NCBI GenBank assembly: GCA_944321755.1
Contig: CALUMM010000023.1
Location: forward strand, 1-36,659
Source of the DNA: an uncultured Alistipes sp.
Lineage (GTDB): Bacteria; Bacteroidota; Bacteroidia; Bacteroidales; Rikenellaceae
DNA length: 36,659 nt
Direction of reading: 5' to 3'
The position numbers and the translations under genes are program-made. Position 1 is the first letter of the stretch. Each line of letters opens with the position of its first letter. Shown piece by piece: positions 15,679-24,913 of this stretch. The notes below the pieces were generated by a model, which was not told where the DNA came from, did not search any database, and worked only from the letters and a program-made list of their open reading frames with translations.

Positions 15679-16896
15679 CTATTCGGCCCAGAGCTGCGCG
15701 AGGTTCAGAATTACCTGCTGGGCCTTGTGCATGGTGGTGAGCGAGCAGTATTCGAACTTGCCGTGGAAGTTCATGCCGCCGGTGAAGAGGTTCGGACACG
15801 GCAGCCCCATGAACGAGAGCCGCGCGCCGTCCGTACCGCCGCGGATGGGCCGCACGAGGGGCTTCACCCCGGCCATCTCCATGGCCTGCAGGGCCTTGTC
15901 GATCACCTGCGGGTGGGGTTCGACCATCTTGCGCATGTTGAAATACTGGTCCTTGACCGTGAGGGTCAGCACGTCCCCGCCGTATTTCTGTTTCAGCAGG
16001 TCGACGCACGCCCACATGAAGACCTTTTTCTTCTCGAAGCGGTCGGCGTCGTGGTCGCGGATGATGTAACTCAGCGAAGCCTTCTCGACCGTACCGTTCA
16101 CGCCGACGCAGTGGTAGAAACCCTCGTAGCCTTCGGTGAACTGCGGGCGCTCGGCCGCCGGAAGCAGCGTCTGCAACTCGCACGCCACGTCGATGGCGTT
16201 GATCATCTTGCCCTTGGCGTAACCCGGGTGGACGTTGCGGCCCTGGATCTCAATCTTGGCGCTCGCGGCGTTGAAGTTTTCATATTCCAGCTCGCCCTCC
16301 ATGCCGCCGTCGACCGTGTAGGCGAAATCCGCGCCGAAAGCCTTCACGTCGAAGAAGTCGACGCCGCGTCCCACCTCCTCGTCGGGCGTGAAGCCGATGC
16401 GGATCTTGCCGTGTTTCACCTCCGGGTGGGTCATCAGGTATTCGGCGGCGGTCATGATCTCGGCCACGCCTGCCTTGTCATCGGCTCCGAGCAGCGTTGT
16501 GCCGTCGGTGTGGATCAGCGTGTGGCCCTTGAAGAAGGCCAGTTCGGGGAACTCCTCGACGCGCATCGTCAGGTGGCCGTTCAGCACCAGGTCGCCGCCG
16601 TCGTAATCCTCCACCACGCGCGGCTTGACATCCTTGCCGCTCATGTCGGGCGAGGTGTCCACATGGGCGATGAAGCCGATGACCGGGGCCTGTTCATATC
16701 CCTTCGAGGCGGGCACCGTACCCATCACGTAACCATATTGGTCCATCGTGACCTCGGTCATGCCTAACATCTGCATCTCGTCGCGCAGGGCTTCGAGCAG
16801 CACCTTCTGCTTCTCGGTCGAGGGGAACGAGGTGCTCTCCTCCGACGACTGGGTGTCGTAGGAGACATATTTCAGAAAACGTTCTTTGAGATCCAT
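15679..16896 (-). CDS. pepT: Peptidase T (tripeptide aminopeptidase)
   Basis: 405 residues, family M20B. It removes the N-terminal residue from tripeptides in the cytosol using two zinc ions. Metal and catalytic positions are visible in GFIAHVDTSPDMSG (His and Asp), TTLLGADDKAGVAEI (bridging Asp), FTPDEEVGRGVDFFD (catalytic Glu and metal Glu), AYTVDGGMEGELEYENFNAA (Asp) and the C-terminal NLFTGGMNFHGKFEYC (His). The gene lies 28 bases after the OPT transporter on the same strand, so the pair imports and degrades small peptides together. Confidence 0.97.
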   Translation of the reverse strand: MDLKERFLKYVSYDTQSSEESTSFPSTEKQKVLLEALRDEMQMLGMTEVTMDQYGYVMGTVPASKGYEQAPVIGFIAHVDTSPDMSGKDVKPRVVEDYDGGDLVLNGHLTMRVEEFPELAFFKGHTLIHTDGTTLLGADDKAGVAEIMTAAEYLMTHPEVKHGKIRIGFTPDEEVGRGVDFFDVKAFGADFAYTVDGGMEGELEYENFNAASAKIEIQGRNVHPGYAKGKMINAIDVACELQTLLPAAERPQFTEGYEGFYHCVGVNGTVEKASLSYIIRDHDADRFEKKKVFMWACVDLLKQKYGGDVLTLTVKDQYFNMRKMVEPHPQVIDKALQAMEMAGVKPLVRPIRGGTDGARLSFMGLPCPNLFTGGMNFHGKFEYCSLTTMHKAQQVILNLAQLWAE

Positions 16897-16924
16897 GATA
16901 TGTAACTGTTTTTTTCGTTTTTCG

Positions 16925-18928
16925 TTACTCCTCCTTTTTGGCGCGGAGCGTATGCCACGTGAAGTAGCCGATCAGCACCAGATACATCACCAGTCCCAGC
17001 CATTCGGCGGCGTTCGTCGAGGCCCAGTCCGCGAGGAACCAGTCCACTTCGAAGAATTTCAGCATCGCGCTCACCACACCCATCAGGGCGCCTCCGGCGA
17101 TGAATCCCGAGGCAATCAGCGTGCCGCGGTCGAAGCGTGCCTTGTTCAGCGCCTCGTCCTTCGAACGGTTCGAGACGAACCACGCAACCAGTCCGCCGAC
17201 CACCAGCGGGGCGTTCAGCTCCATGGGGATGAACATACCCAGCGCGAAGGCCAGTGCCGGAACACCGATGGCCGTCAGCACCAGGGCCAGGGCCGCACCG
17301 CAGAAGTAGAGCATCCAGGGGGTCTGGCCGCCGGTCATCAGCGGCTGGATCACTGCCGCCATGGCGTTGGCCTGCGGAGCGACGAGCGCCCCTTCGCCGA
17401 CGAACCCGAACGACTTGTTGAGGATGATCATCACCCCGGCGACCGTAGCCGCCGAGACGAACGTTCCGAGGAATTTCCAGGCCTCCTGCTTGCGGGGCGT
17501 GGTGCCGAGCCAGTATCCGATCTTGAGGTCGGTGATGAAGCCTCCGGCCATCGAAAGCGCCGTGCAGACCACGCCGCCGATGATCAGCGCGGCGGTCATG
17601 CCGGTCGTTCCGCTCAGCCCGACGCTCACCAGTACCAGCGAGGCGAGGATCAGCGTCATGAGCGTCATGCCCGAAACGGGGTTCGTGCCCACGATGGCGA
17701 TGGCGTTGGCGGCCACCGTCGTGAAGAGGAAGGCGATGACGAAGACGATCAGGATCGCCGTCACGGACTGTACCCAGCCGTCGAGCAGCCCGAAGTGGAA
17801 GAAGACGAAGACACAGACGAGCGTGGCGATCAGAATCGAGAGAATGCGCTTCATCGGAATGTCCTGCTGCGTGCGTTCGGTTGTTGCCGCGGCGGCTTTC
17901 CCGCCTCCGAATTCCGAGACGGCGAGGCCCACGGCCTGGCGGATGATCTTCGACTGGCGCACGATGCCGATGATGCCGGCCATGGCGATGCCGCCGATGC
18001 CGACGGGCTTGCCGATGTAGGCGAAGAGGTTCTCGGCCGTGAAGAGCGACGAGGGGTCGGCCAGGAGTTTTTCATTCGTGACGCCTAACAGCGAGGCCAT
18101 CGCGGCGGGGTCGATCGCCTCGGCCAGCGATCCCACGACCGGGACGATGACGAACCACACGAGGCACGACCCGGCAGTGATGATCAGGGCGTATTTCAGC
18201 CCTACGATGTAACCCAGACCCAGGACGGCGGCCGAGGTGTTGAGTCCGAAGACGACCTTGAACTTGTCTGCGGCGACCTGTCCCCAGGAGCAGATGCGTG
18301 TCGAAACGGCATCGGTCCACAGCCCGAAGGTCCCGACCACGAAGTCGTACACGCCGCCGATCAGCCCCGCAACGGCCAGCAGCTTGGCCTGGTTGCCGCC
18401 CTTCTCGCCCGAGACGAGCACCTCGGTCGTGGCCGTCGCTTCGGGGAAGGGATATTTGCCGTGCATCTCCTTGACGAAGTATTTGCGGAAGGGGATCAGC
18501 AGCACGATGCCTAACAGTCCGCCGAACAGCGACGAGAGGAAAACCTGCCAGAAGGCGGCGTCCAGCCCCAGGATGTAGAGCGCCGGGAGGGTGAAGATCG
18601 CCCCGGCGACGATCACGCCCGACGAGGCGCCGATCGACTGGATGATGACGTTCTGCCCGAGCATGTTTTTCTTGCCCAGCACGGTGCCCATGCCCACGGC
18701 GATGATGGCGATCGGGATGGCGGCCTCGAAGACCTGTCCGACGCGCAGCCCGAGGTAGGCTGCGGCGGCCGAGAAGATGATGGCCATCACCACGCCCATC
18801 GTCACCGAATAGGGCATAACCTCTTTCGGGTTCGACGCGGCGGGCATGACCGGCGTGTACTCCTCGCCGGGTTTGAGTTCGCGGTAGGCGTTTTCGGGAA
18901 GCGAAGTTCGGGTCTGTTCCTGTTTCAT
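16925..18928 (-). CDS. OPT-family oligopeptide transporter
   Basis: 667 residues with roughly fifteen hydrophobic segments. OPT proteins are inner-membrane, proton-driven importers of short peptides; some relatives carry metal chelates. The N-terminal region has the family pattern PKEVMPYSVTMGVVMAIIF, AAAYLGLRVGQVFEAAIPIA and MLGQNVIIQSIGASSGVIVA. Later segments include KYPFPEATATTEVLVSGEKG and a glycine-rich GVPALAFALGMFIPMELNAP. The neighbour pepT supports peptides as substrate. The upstream gap 18929-19025 holds an AT-rich stretch but no clear promoter. Confidence 0.94.
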   Translation of the reverse strand: MKQEQTRTSLPENAYRELKPGEEYTPVMPAASNPKEVMPYSVTMGVVMAIIFSAAAAYLGLRVGQVFEAAIPIAIIAVGMGTVLGKKNMLGQNVIIQSIGASSGVIVAGAIFTLPALYILGLDAAFWQVFLSSLFGGLLGIVLLIPFRKYFVKEMHGKYPFPEATATTEVLVSGEKGGNQAKLLAVAGLIGGVYDFVVGTFGLWTDAVSTRICSWGQVAADKFKVVFGLNTSAAVLGLGYIVGLKYALIITAGSCLVWFVIVPVVGSLAEAIDPAAMASLLGVTNEKLLADPSSLFTAENLFAYIGKPVGIGGIAMAGIIGIVRQSKIIRQAVGLAVSEFGGGKAAAATTERTQQDIPMKRILSILIATLVCVFVFFHFGLLDGWVQSVTAILIVFVIAFLFTTVAANAIAIVGTNPVSGMTLMTLILASLVLVSVGLSGTTGMTAALIIGGVVCTALSMAGGFITDLKIGYWLGTTPRKQEAWKFLGTFVSAATVAGVMIILNKSFGFVGEGALVAPQANAMAAVIQPLMTGGQTPWMLYFCGAALALVLTAIGVPALAFALGMFIPMELNAPLVVGGLVAWFVSNRSKDEALNKARFDRGTLIASGFIAGGALMGVVSAMLKFFEVDWFLADWASTNAAEWLGLVMYLVLIGYFTWHTLRAKKEE

Positions 18929-19025
18929 GGATCGGTTGTTTTTGAGGGGTGTCGCCCGTTCGGAGTATCCGGCCGGGCTCCGGATCCGGAAATCTTAATA
19001 ATCCTTAAATTTCAATGCTCAATTG

Positions 19026-19352
19026 CTATCGGTTGTCGCCGCTGCCGGAGATCAGGTGCCGCTGCATCCGCGAGCGGAGCTTGTCGACGTTCATCTGCGC
19101 CACCTCTTCGAGGTCGTATCCCAGGTCGCGCGACAGCGTGGCGCAGTACCACAGCACGTCGCCGATCTCCTTGACGATTTCGAGTTTCTTTTCATCCGTG
19201 AACTCCTTGTGGGCGTCGCGGATGACCTTTTTGACCTTGTCGGCCACTTCGCCGGCTTCGCCCGTGAGTCCGAGCGTGGGGTAGACGATGCGGCTGTCTT
19301 CGGGATAGATGGCCGTTTCGAGGGCGTGTTGCTGGTATTCGTTGAGTGTCAT
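19026..19352 (-). CDS. MazG-like nucleotide pyrophosphohydrolase
   Basis: 108 residues in a single MazG-type all-alpha domain. It carries the Mg-binding pattern of this fold: GLTGEAGEVADKVKKVIRD, then KKLEIVKEIGDVLWYCATLS. Such proteins split nucleoside triphosphates to monophosphate and pyrophosphate and are thought to clear non-canonical or excess nucleotides. Half the length of classical MazG, it resembles the short dimeric or tetrameric members. An exact TATTTTTG -7 element lies 30 bases upstream of the ATG, and a hairpin separates it from murF. Confidence 0.9.
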   Translation of the reverse strand: MTLNEYQQHALETAIYPEDSRIVYPTLGLTGEAGEVADKVKKVIRDAHKEFTDEKKLEIVKEIGDVLWYCATLSRDLGYDLEEVAQMNVDKLRSRMQRHLISGSGDNR

Positions 19353-19381
19353 CGGAAAAAATGGTTACGATTTATTGTCTG

Positions 19382-19389
19382 CAAAAATA
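19382..19389 (-). promoter_or_regulatory. -7 element of the MazG-like gene
   Basis: TATTTTTG on the minus strand matches TAnnTTTG exactly, 29 bases upstream of the ATG. The expected -33 region has no good TTTG at 19-21 bases. Confidence 0.5.
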
Positions 19390-19421
19390 CGAAAATAATC
19401 GGAAAAACATACGCAAAAGGC

Positions 19422-19439
19422 CCGGCACCTGCGTGCCGG
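19422..19439 (-). terminator. Probable terminator of murF
   Basis: A 7-base perfect stem (CCGGCAC at 19422-19428 and its complement at 19433-19439) has a 4-base loop. On the minus strand it is followed closely by CCTTTTGCG. The T run is short, so termination may be partial. Confidence 0.6.
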
Positions 19440-19479
19440 ACCCTCATTTCGTTGCGATTTCCGGGGATCTTCCTGCGTC

Positions 19480-20736
19480 TTACAGCAGGTTGAGGACCTT
19501 TTCCAGCCCGATTCCGTGCGAACCCTTGACCAGAATCAGCGCCTCCTGGACGGGATCCGCCTGCAGCAGATGGATCAACTCCTCGCACGAAGGGCAGAGC
19601 GTCACCCGTTCGGGTTTCTCGGGGAGTGCGGCGTAGGCCCGGGCGAACTCCCCGCCGACGAGCAGCAGTTCCGCCCGGGGATTTCGGGCCGCCAGTTCGA
19701 TGACCGTCTCGTGCTCCGCCGTGGACCATTCGCCCAGTTCGAGCATGTCGCCCAGGATCAGCATCCGACGGCGGCGGTCGCCGAGCGGTTCGCCGAGGAA
19801 ATTCTCGATGGCGGCCCGCATACTCGTCGGATTGGCGTTGTAGCAATCCGCAATCAGCGTATTGTGTGCGGTTTCGATGCGTTGCGAACGGAGGTTGTCC
19901 GGCGTGTAGTCGGCTACGGCCCGGCGGATCTCCGGCTCCGGGACCTCGAAATAGCGCCCGACAGCCACCGCCGCGGCGATGTTGAAACGGTTGTATCCCC
20001 CTTCCAGACGGCTTTCGAATCCGTCGGCCAGCGAAGCCGGATAATATTCCGCTGCCAGCGATTCCCGTTCGGCGGCCATGGCGTTGAGCGTCTCGTCGTC
20101 CGCCAGCACGAAGGCCCGGCCTCCGTGCGCCGCCAGGTAGTCGAAGAGTTCTCCCTTGCCGCGCCGCACCCCTTCGGGACCTCCGAACCCTTCGAGATGG
20201 GCCCGTCCGATGTTGGTCAGCAACCCGTAGTCGGGTTCGGCGATCTCGGCCAGCCGTGCGATCTCGCCGCAGGCACTCGCGCCCATCTCCACGATTCCGA
20301 ACTCCGTATCGCGGTCCATGGCGAGCAGCGTCAGCGGCACGCCGATGTGGTTGTTCAGGTTGCCCCGCGTGGCGTAGACCGTAAAGCGGGCCGAGAGGAC
20401 ACGGCTCACCAACTCCTTGGTTGTGGTCTTGCCGCTGCTTCCCGAGATGGCGAGGATCGGGATCCCCAGGGCGCGGCGGTGCTCCCGGGCCAGCTCCTGC
20501 AGGGCCGTCAACGTGTCGCCGACCAGCCGTACCCGCGGATCCTCCAGGGCGGCGGGGTCGTCGCAGACCGCCGCAACGGCCCCTTTTTCGAGGGCTTCGC
20601 CCACGAAACGGTTGCCGTCGAAGTTGGCGCCCCGCAGGGCGAAGAAGATCGAACCCGGCTCGATGCGCCGGGTGTCGGTCGAAACGTGCGGATGCGCACG
20701 GAAGAGTTCGTACAGCTCAGATATGCTTGTCTCCAT
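19480..20736 (-). CDS. murF: UDP-N-acetylmuramoyl-tripeptide--D-alanyl-D-alanine ligase
   Basis: 418 residues, slightly short for the family. MurF adds D-Ala-D-Ala to the UDP-MurNAc tripeptide with ATP, the last cytosolic step of peptidoglycan precursor synthesis. The N-terminal substrate domain has [19 protein letters not shown]. The central ATPase domain has the P-loop [31 protein letters not shown] and [12 protein letters not shown]. The C-terminal domain has [25 protein letters not shown] and [18 protein letters not shown]. It begins inside the end of manC (20-base overlap), away from any division and cell wall gene cluster, and ends at a weak hairpin. Confidence 0.96.
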   Translation of the reverse strand: METSISELYELFRAHPHVSTDTRRIEPGSIFFALRGANFDGNRFVGEALEKGAVAAVCDDPAALEDPRVRLVGDTLTALQELAREHRRALGIPILAISGSSGKTTTKELVSRVLSARFTVYATRGNLNNHIGVPLTLLAMDRDTEFGIVEMGASACGEIARLAEIAEPDYGLLTNIGRAHLEGFGGPEGVRRGKGELFDYLAAHGGRAFVLADDETLNAMAAERESLAAEYYPASLADGFESRLEGGYNRFNIAAAVAVGRYFEVPEPEIRRAVADYTPDNLRSQRIETAHNTLIADCYNANPTSMRAAIENFLGEPLGDRRRRMLILGDMLELGEWSTAEHETVIELAARNPRAELLLVGGEFARAYAALPEKPERVTLCPSCEELIHLLQADPVQEALILVKGSHGIGLEKVLNLL

Positions 20737-21790
20737 TGTGGAATTTCACTTCGTCGATGAATTTCTTGATGTTCTGCTCTTCGGAGCGGGGGCAGATCAT
20801 CAGCACGTCGTCCGTATCGACGACGATGTACTCCTTCAGGCCGCTGATCACGGCGATCTTGCCCTTGGGCAGCGAGACGATCGACGAGCGCGTGTCGTAG
20901 AGGTAGCACCCCTCCTCGGGGACGGCGTTGGCGTAACGGTCCTTGCGCGAGTGCTGGTAGACGGAGCCCCAGGTCCCGACGTCGCTCCACCCGAACTCCC
21001 CGCAGCGGACGTAGACGTTGTCGGCCTTCTCCATGATGCCGTAATCGATCGAGATGGCGCGGCACTCCGAGAAGGCGATCTCCACGACGTTGCGTTCGGC
21101 TTCGGTGCCCACGGCCTGCATCACGCCGCTGAAGAGCGCATGGTGCTCGGGGAGGTACTTCTCGAAGGCCTCGATGATCGAACGGACCTTCCAGATGAAG
21201 ATGCCCGAATTCCAGAAGAATTCGCCCGACTGGAGGAATACCTGGGCCAGTTCGAGGTTCGGTTTTTCGGTGAAGCACTTCACCTTGCTGATGGGCTTCG
21301 AGTCCGATACCTGGATGTATCCGTACCCCGTATCGGGGCGGGTGGGTTTGATGCCCACGGTCATCAGGGCGTCGTGCTCGGCGGCGAAGTCGAGGCATTC
21401 GGCGATGATGGCGCGGAAATCCTCCTCGTTGAGGATCAGGTGGTCCGAGGGGGTGACGATCATCTCCGCATCGGGATTGGCCTTCATGAGCGTGTAGGCC
21501 GCATAGGCGATGCACGGGGCGGTATTGCGTCCCACGGGTTCGCACAGCACCTGCCGTTCTTCGAGTTCGGGGATATGCTCCAGTACCAGCCGCTTGTATT
21601 TGTCGTTGGTCACCACGAGGAAATTCTCCGCGGGGACGATTTTTGCAAAGCGTTCGTAGGTGTGGCGGATGAAGGATTTGCCTGTTCCGAGGATGTCGAG
21701 GAACTGCTTGGGCTGCGACTGCCGACTCTTGGGCCAGAACCGGGTGCCGATGCCGCCCGCCATGATGACACAATATTTATTGCTTGCCAT
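20717..21790 (-). CDS. manC: Mannose-1-phosphate guanylyltransferase
   Basis: 357 residues. It makes GDP-mannose from mannose 1-phosphate and GTP, for surface polysaccharide, O-glycans and GDP-fucose. The nucleotidyltransferase signature [16 protein letters not shown] is at the N-terminus, with [43 protein letters not shown] and [11 protein letters not shown] following. It has the short form only; the C-terminal cupin isomerase domain of bifunctional AlgA/ManC enzymes is absent. The last 20 bases overlap murF in another frame. A TATCTTTG -7 element lies 27 bases upstream, back to back with the pssA promoter. The symbol is given by family resemblance. Confidence 0.93.
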   Translation of the reverse strand: MASNKYCVIMAGGIGTRFWPKSRQSQPKQFLDILGTGKSFIRHTYERFAKIVPAENFLVVTNDKYKRLVLEHIPELEERQVLCEPVGRNTAPCIAYAAYTLMKANPDAEMIVTPSDHLILNEEDFRAIIAECLDFAAEHDALMTVGIKPTRPDTGYGYIQVSDSKPISKVKCFTEKPNLELAQVFLQSGEFFWNSGIFIWKVRSIIEAFEKYLPEHHALFSGVMQAVGTEAERNVVEIAFSECRAISIDYGIMEKADNVYVRCGEFGWSDVGTWGSVYQHSRKDRYANAVPEEGCYLYDTRSSIVSLPKGKIAVISGLKEYIVVDTDDVLMICPRSEEQNIKKFIDEVKFHNGDKHI

Positions 21791-21816
21791 AAGTTATTAT
21801 ATGGAGTTAACTTCGA

Positions 21817-21824
21817 CAAAGATA
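21817..21824 (-). promoter_or_regulatory. -7 element of manC
   Basis: TATCTTTG on the minus strand, an exact TAnnTTTG match, lies 26 bases before the ATG. No matching -33 is seen. Confidence 0.55.
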
Positions 21825-21836
21825 AAAATATTTTAG

Positions 21837-21844
21837 TAACTTTG
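21837..21844 (+). promoter_or_regulatory. -7 element of pssA
   Basis: TAACTTTG is an exact consensus match. A TTCG at 21812-21815, 21 bases upstream, may be the -33 element. It lies 12 bases from the manC -7 element on the other strand. Confidence 0.55.
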
Positions 21845-21913
21845 CCGCCTGTCGGAAGTTAAATTTCATCCGGGCACCGAAAATCCGAAGGGCCGCGCAC
21901 GCACCCCTGCAGG

Positions 21914-22660
21914 ATGCCTGCCGGGATGATGAAAACAACATGGGACATGAAAATCAGATTCTTCACCATCCCCAACCTGCTGACGCTCTCGAACCTGCTG
22001 TGCGGGACCTTTGCGGCGCTCTCGGCACTGGTCTACGGCAATCTCGAATGGGCCTTCTGGTTCGTGGTGCTGGCCGCCGTCTTCGACTTCTTCGACGGGT
22101 TTGCGGCACGCCTGCTCCATCAGAGTTCGCCCATCGGCGTGCAGCTCGATTCGCTGGCCGACATGATCTCCTTCGGGTTCGTTCCCGCGGCGGTGGTCTA
22201 CACGATGACCACTCGGTCGATGGGTGAAGGGGATACCCTCCTGCGATATGCATTCGCCTTCATCTGCTTCGCCATGACGGCCTTCTCGGCACTGCGGCTG
22301 GCGAAATTCAACATCGACGAGACGCAGCACGAGGAGTTCTGCGGACTGCCCACCCCGGCCAATGCGCTCTTTTTCACCTCCCTGGGGCTGATCTCCGCGC
22401 GCACGGGATTCGACTTCGGCGGCCCGGTGCTCATCTGCGTCGTCCCGGCCATGGCCTGGCTGCTGATCTCGCCCGTGCGGATGTTCTCGCTCAAATTCCA
22501 GGGCTTCGGCTGGCGCGGAAATGCCATCCGCTACCTCTTCCTGGCCCTCTGCGTGGTGATGATCGTCGTGCTGCGGCTCTACTCCATCCCGGCCATCGTC
22601 ATCCTCTACATCCTCATTTCGGCGATCCGCTGGGGCCTGCGCCGGAATTCAAACGATTGA
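21914..22660 (+). CDS. pssA: CDP-diacylglycerol--serine O-phosphatidyltransferase
   Basis: 248 residues if started at 21914; in-frame ATGs at 21926, 21929 and 21947 are possible, and homology is expected to begin near MKIRFFTIPNLLTLSNLLCG (21947). The enzyme makes phosphatidylserine, precursor of phosphatidylethanolamine, in the inner membrane. The CDP-alcohol phosphotransferase motif DG-x2-AR-x8-G-x3-D-x3-D is complete in DGFAARLLHQSSPIGVQL and the following DSLAD. About six more hydrophobic segments follow, and the end is WGLRRNSND. It is divergent from manC. The next gene has its own promoter. Confidence 0.95.
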   Translation: MPAGMMKTTWDMKIRFFTIPNLLTLSNLLCGTFAALSALVYGNLEWAFWFVVLAAVFDFFDGFAARLLHQSSPIGVQLDSLADMISFGFVPAAVVYTMTTRSMGEGDTLLRYAFAFICFAMTAFSALRLAKFNIDETQHEEFCGLPTPANALFFTSLGLISARTGFDFGGPVLICVVPAMAWLLISPVRMFSLKFQGFGWRGNAIRYLFLALCVVMIVVLRLYSIPAIVILYILISAIRWGLRRNSND

Positions 22661-22672
22661 AAGAAAGGTCGA

Positions 22673-22704
22673 TTTGCATAATTAAAAAATTTTAATTACC
22701 TTTG
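22673..22704 (+). promoter_or_regulatory. Promoter of the putative porin gene
   Basis: TTTG (22673-22676), a 20-base spacer and TACCTTTG (22697-22704) match the Bacteroidetes consensus exactly. The -7 element ends 23 bases before the ATG at 22728. Confidence 0.85.
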
Positions 22705-22727
22705 CCGCGGTTTTCCGCTCTTTGGCT

Positions 22728-24869
22728 ATGGCGAGACGCTCGAACCGGATATTGCAGACGCTCCTGCTGGGAATGCTCACTGTCGCTCCGCTTGTACTGC
22801 GGGCCCAGAATTTCGACGCAAGCTCCCTGCAGCGGGCCATGCAGAACGGTCAGTCCGGGACGCTCTACGGGTCGAACCCCTACGAGCAGACCGAAGGCGA
22901 GGAGGGTCAGCAGCAGCCTCAGGATACGACCAAAAAGGAACGGAAAATCCGAAAACCGCTGGAGTCCTACTTCTTCAGCGATTCGATCCGCGCGCTGAAC
23001 AACTTCATGTGGCACGTGAAGCGCGATTTCAACCGCGTGGAGATCGGTCCGCTGGACACCATGCTCACCGATTACCGGATCGACTATCCGTTCTATCGGG
23101 AGGATGTGGGCGACATCGCACAGGGAGCCCTCGGGCAAACGTCGCTGCCGCTGAACTATTTCCGGCGACCCCAGTTCTTTGACTTCAGTTTTGCGAGTCC
23201 CTACTACGCATACACCTACAACATGGAGAACGTGCCCTTCTACAACACGAAGCGGCCGATGATCCGGATGAACTATGCGGAGTCGGGGCAGAAGCGTTAC
23301 CGGGAGGAGAATTTCGGTATCATGGTGGCGCAGAACATCTCGCCGACGACGGGTTTCAACGTCGACTACAAGTCGCGCGGCACCCGCGGACAGTACATCT
23401 GGTCGCGGACCAAGAACCACAACCTGTCGCTGGCCGTGAGCCATACGGGCCGCCGCTATTCGATCCATGCGGGTTACTACAACAACCACATCGAACAGCA
23501 GGAGAACGGCGGCGTGGTCGGGAAGTGGGCCATCGCCGACACGACGTTCAGCATGGCATCGGGCGTTCCGATGCGTCTGGCCGATGCCGAGGCCAAGAAC
23601 GTCTACCGCAACAACGCCTTCTTCGTGACCCAGTCCTACGGCATCCCGCTGCAGCGGATGACCGAGAGCGACTTCTCGATGGCGGGGCTGTCGGCCGTCT
23701 ATATCGGCCACTCGTTCGAGTACAGTTCGTGGAGCAAGGTCTATACCGACAAGAACGAACCCTACACGAACGAGCGCGACCACCGCGATGAAAACGGGAA
23801 TTTCGTCTCGGCGGAACACAGTTACTACCAGAACTGGTTCATCAATCCGGTGGAGACGCGCGACTCGATCTACGAACGGGTCATCTCGAACCGTCTCTTC
23901 GTCCAGGCGCAGCCCTGGGACCGCAACGGTGTGGTGGGAACGCTCGATGCCGGTCTGGGCCTCGACCTGCACACCTACTCGCAATTCGAACTGAACGATT
24001 ATCTGACGGGGAAGTACACCCGGGTGAACAAGAGCAGCTGGTTCGCCTACGGCTCCGTCAGCGGAAAGATAAAGAAGTATGTCGACTGGGACGGGAACCT
24101 GAAGTTCTACCCGTCGGGATACAGAGGCGGAGACCTCTCGATCGGTGCGCACCTCGCACTGACGGGCTATCTCCGCGGACACCCCCTGATTCTCGAAGGC
24201 CGCTTCTCGATGGAGCGGCGCTCGCCGAACTACTGGCAGGAGAATCTATTCTCGAACCATTATATATGGAACACTCCTTTGAACAAGGAGAATGAGACTC
24301 GGTTGGAGGTCAGGTTTTCGGTTCCCGACTACGCATTCGAAGCGGGGGCCTGGCAGGGAGTCGTTACCGACAAGATCTATTATGCGTCGGACAGCAACGT
24401 CGCCCAGCACGACGGAAACGTCAGCCTCACGAGCGTGTATGCCCGCAAGGATTTCCGTTTCGGCGGATTTCATTTGGACCACAGGGTATTGTTGCAGTGG
24501 AGCACGGATCAAGAAGTTATACCCGTTCCGCTTTTGAGCGCCTTCCTGTCGTATTACTACGAGTTTTGGGTCGTGCGCGACGTACTGCGCCTGCAGATCG
24601 GTCTGGACGGTCGCTATAATACGCGATATTATGCGCCCGGTTACAATCCGGCACTGTCGGTGTACTACAACCAGCGCGAAGAGGAGGTGGGGAACTATCC
24701 CTACATGGATGCCTTCGTGATGGCGAAGTGGAAGAGAATGCGGATATTCCTGAAATATCAGCATGTGAACAAGGGACTGTTCGGAAACGGAGAGTATTTT
24801 TCGGCAGCCCGCTACCCGCTCAACCCGGGGATGTTCAAGATCGGTATCTCGTGGGGATTCTATGATTAG
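22728..24869 (+). CDS. Putative porin (Porin_10 type outer-membrane barrel)
   Basis: 713 residues from the ATG at 22728. A TTG two codons upstream is open, but the ATG is normally spaced from the promoter. A signal peptide (about 1-28, ending VLRAQ) and a Gln/Glu-rich linker (about 30-70, with QQQPQDTTKKERK) precede a long beta-barrel. Family-type motifs are FFDFSFASPYYAYTYNMENV, PFYNTKRPMIRMNYAE, and the ending YPLNPGMFKIGISWGFYD, with alternating aromatic strands at the C-terminus as in outer-membrane barrels. Cargo is unknown. From about 24240 the codons become less GC-rich than in the first two thirds. Confidence 0.86.
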   Translation: MARRSNRILQTLLLGMLTVAPLVLRAQNFDASSLQRAMQNGQSGTLYGSNPYEQTEGEEGQQQPQDTTKKERKIRKPLESYFFSDSIRALNNFMWHVKRDFNRVEIGPLDTMLTDYRIDYPFYREDVGDIAQGALGQTSLPLNYFRRPQFFDFSFASPYYAYTYNMENVPFYNTKRPMIRMNYAESGQKRYREENFGIMVAQNISPTTGFNVDYKSRGTRGQYIWSRTKNHNLSLAVSHTGRRYSIHAGYYNNHIEQQENGGVVGKWAIADTTFSMASGVPMRLADAEAKNVYRNNAFFVTQSYGIPLQRMTESDFSMAGLSAVYIGHSFEYSSWSKVYTDKNEPYTNERDHRDENGNFVSAEHSYYQNWFINPVETRDSIYERVISNRLFVQAQPWDRNGVVGTLDAGLGLDLHTYSQFELNDYLTGKYTRVNKSSWFAYGSVSGKIKKYVDWDGNLKFYPSGYRGGDLSIGAHLALTGYLRGHPLILEGRFSMERRSPNYWQENLFSNHYIWNTPLNKENETRLEVRFSVPDYAFEAGAWQGVVTDKIYYASDSNVAQHDGNVSLTSVYARKDFRFGGFHLDHRVLLQWSTDQEVIPVPLLSAFLSYYYEFWVVRDVLRLQIGLDGRYNTRYYAPGYNPALSVYYNQREEEVGNYPYMDAFVMAKWKRMRIFLKYQHVNKGLFGNGEYFSAARYPLNPGMFKIGISWGFYD

Positions 24870-24913
24870 CGTGCTGTTCTGCGCGGAGTAAGCTGCCCGC
24901 AAAACAACCTTTT

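Noticed and set aside
13811-16069. Plus-strand 752-codon open frame antisense to nadE and pepT
   Set aside because: It crosses two genes and the site B repeat; the part over the repeat is low-complexity, the rest mirrors the real genes.
18929-19025. Promoter of the OPT transporter gene
   Set aside because: The AT-rich stretch near 18990-19015 contains only loose matches at wrong spacing; a promoter must exist nearby but I cannot place it.
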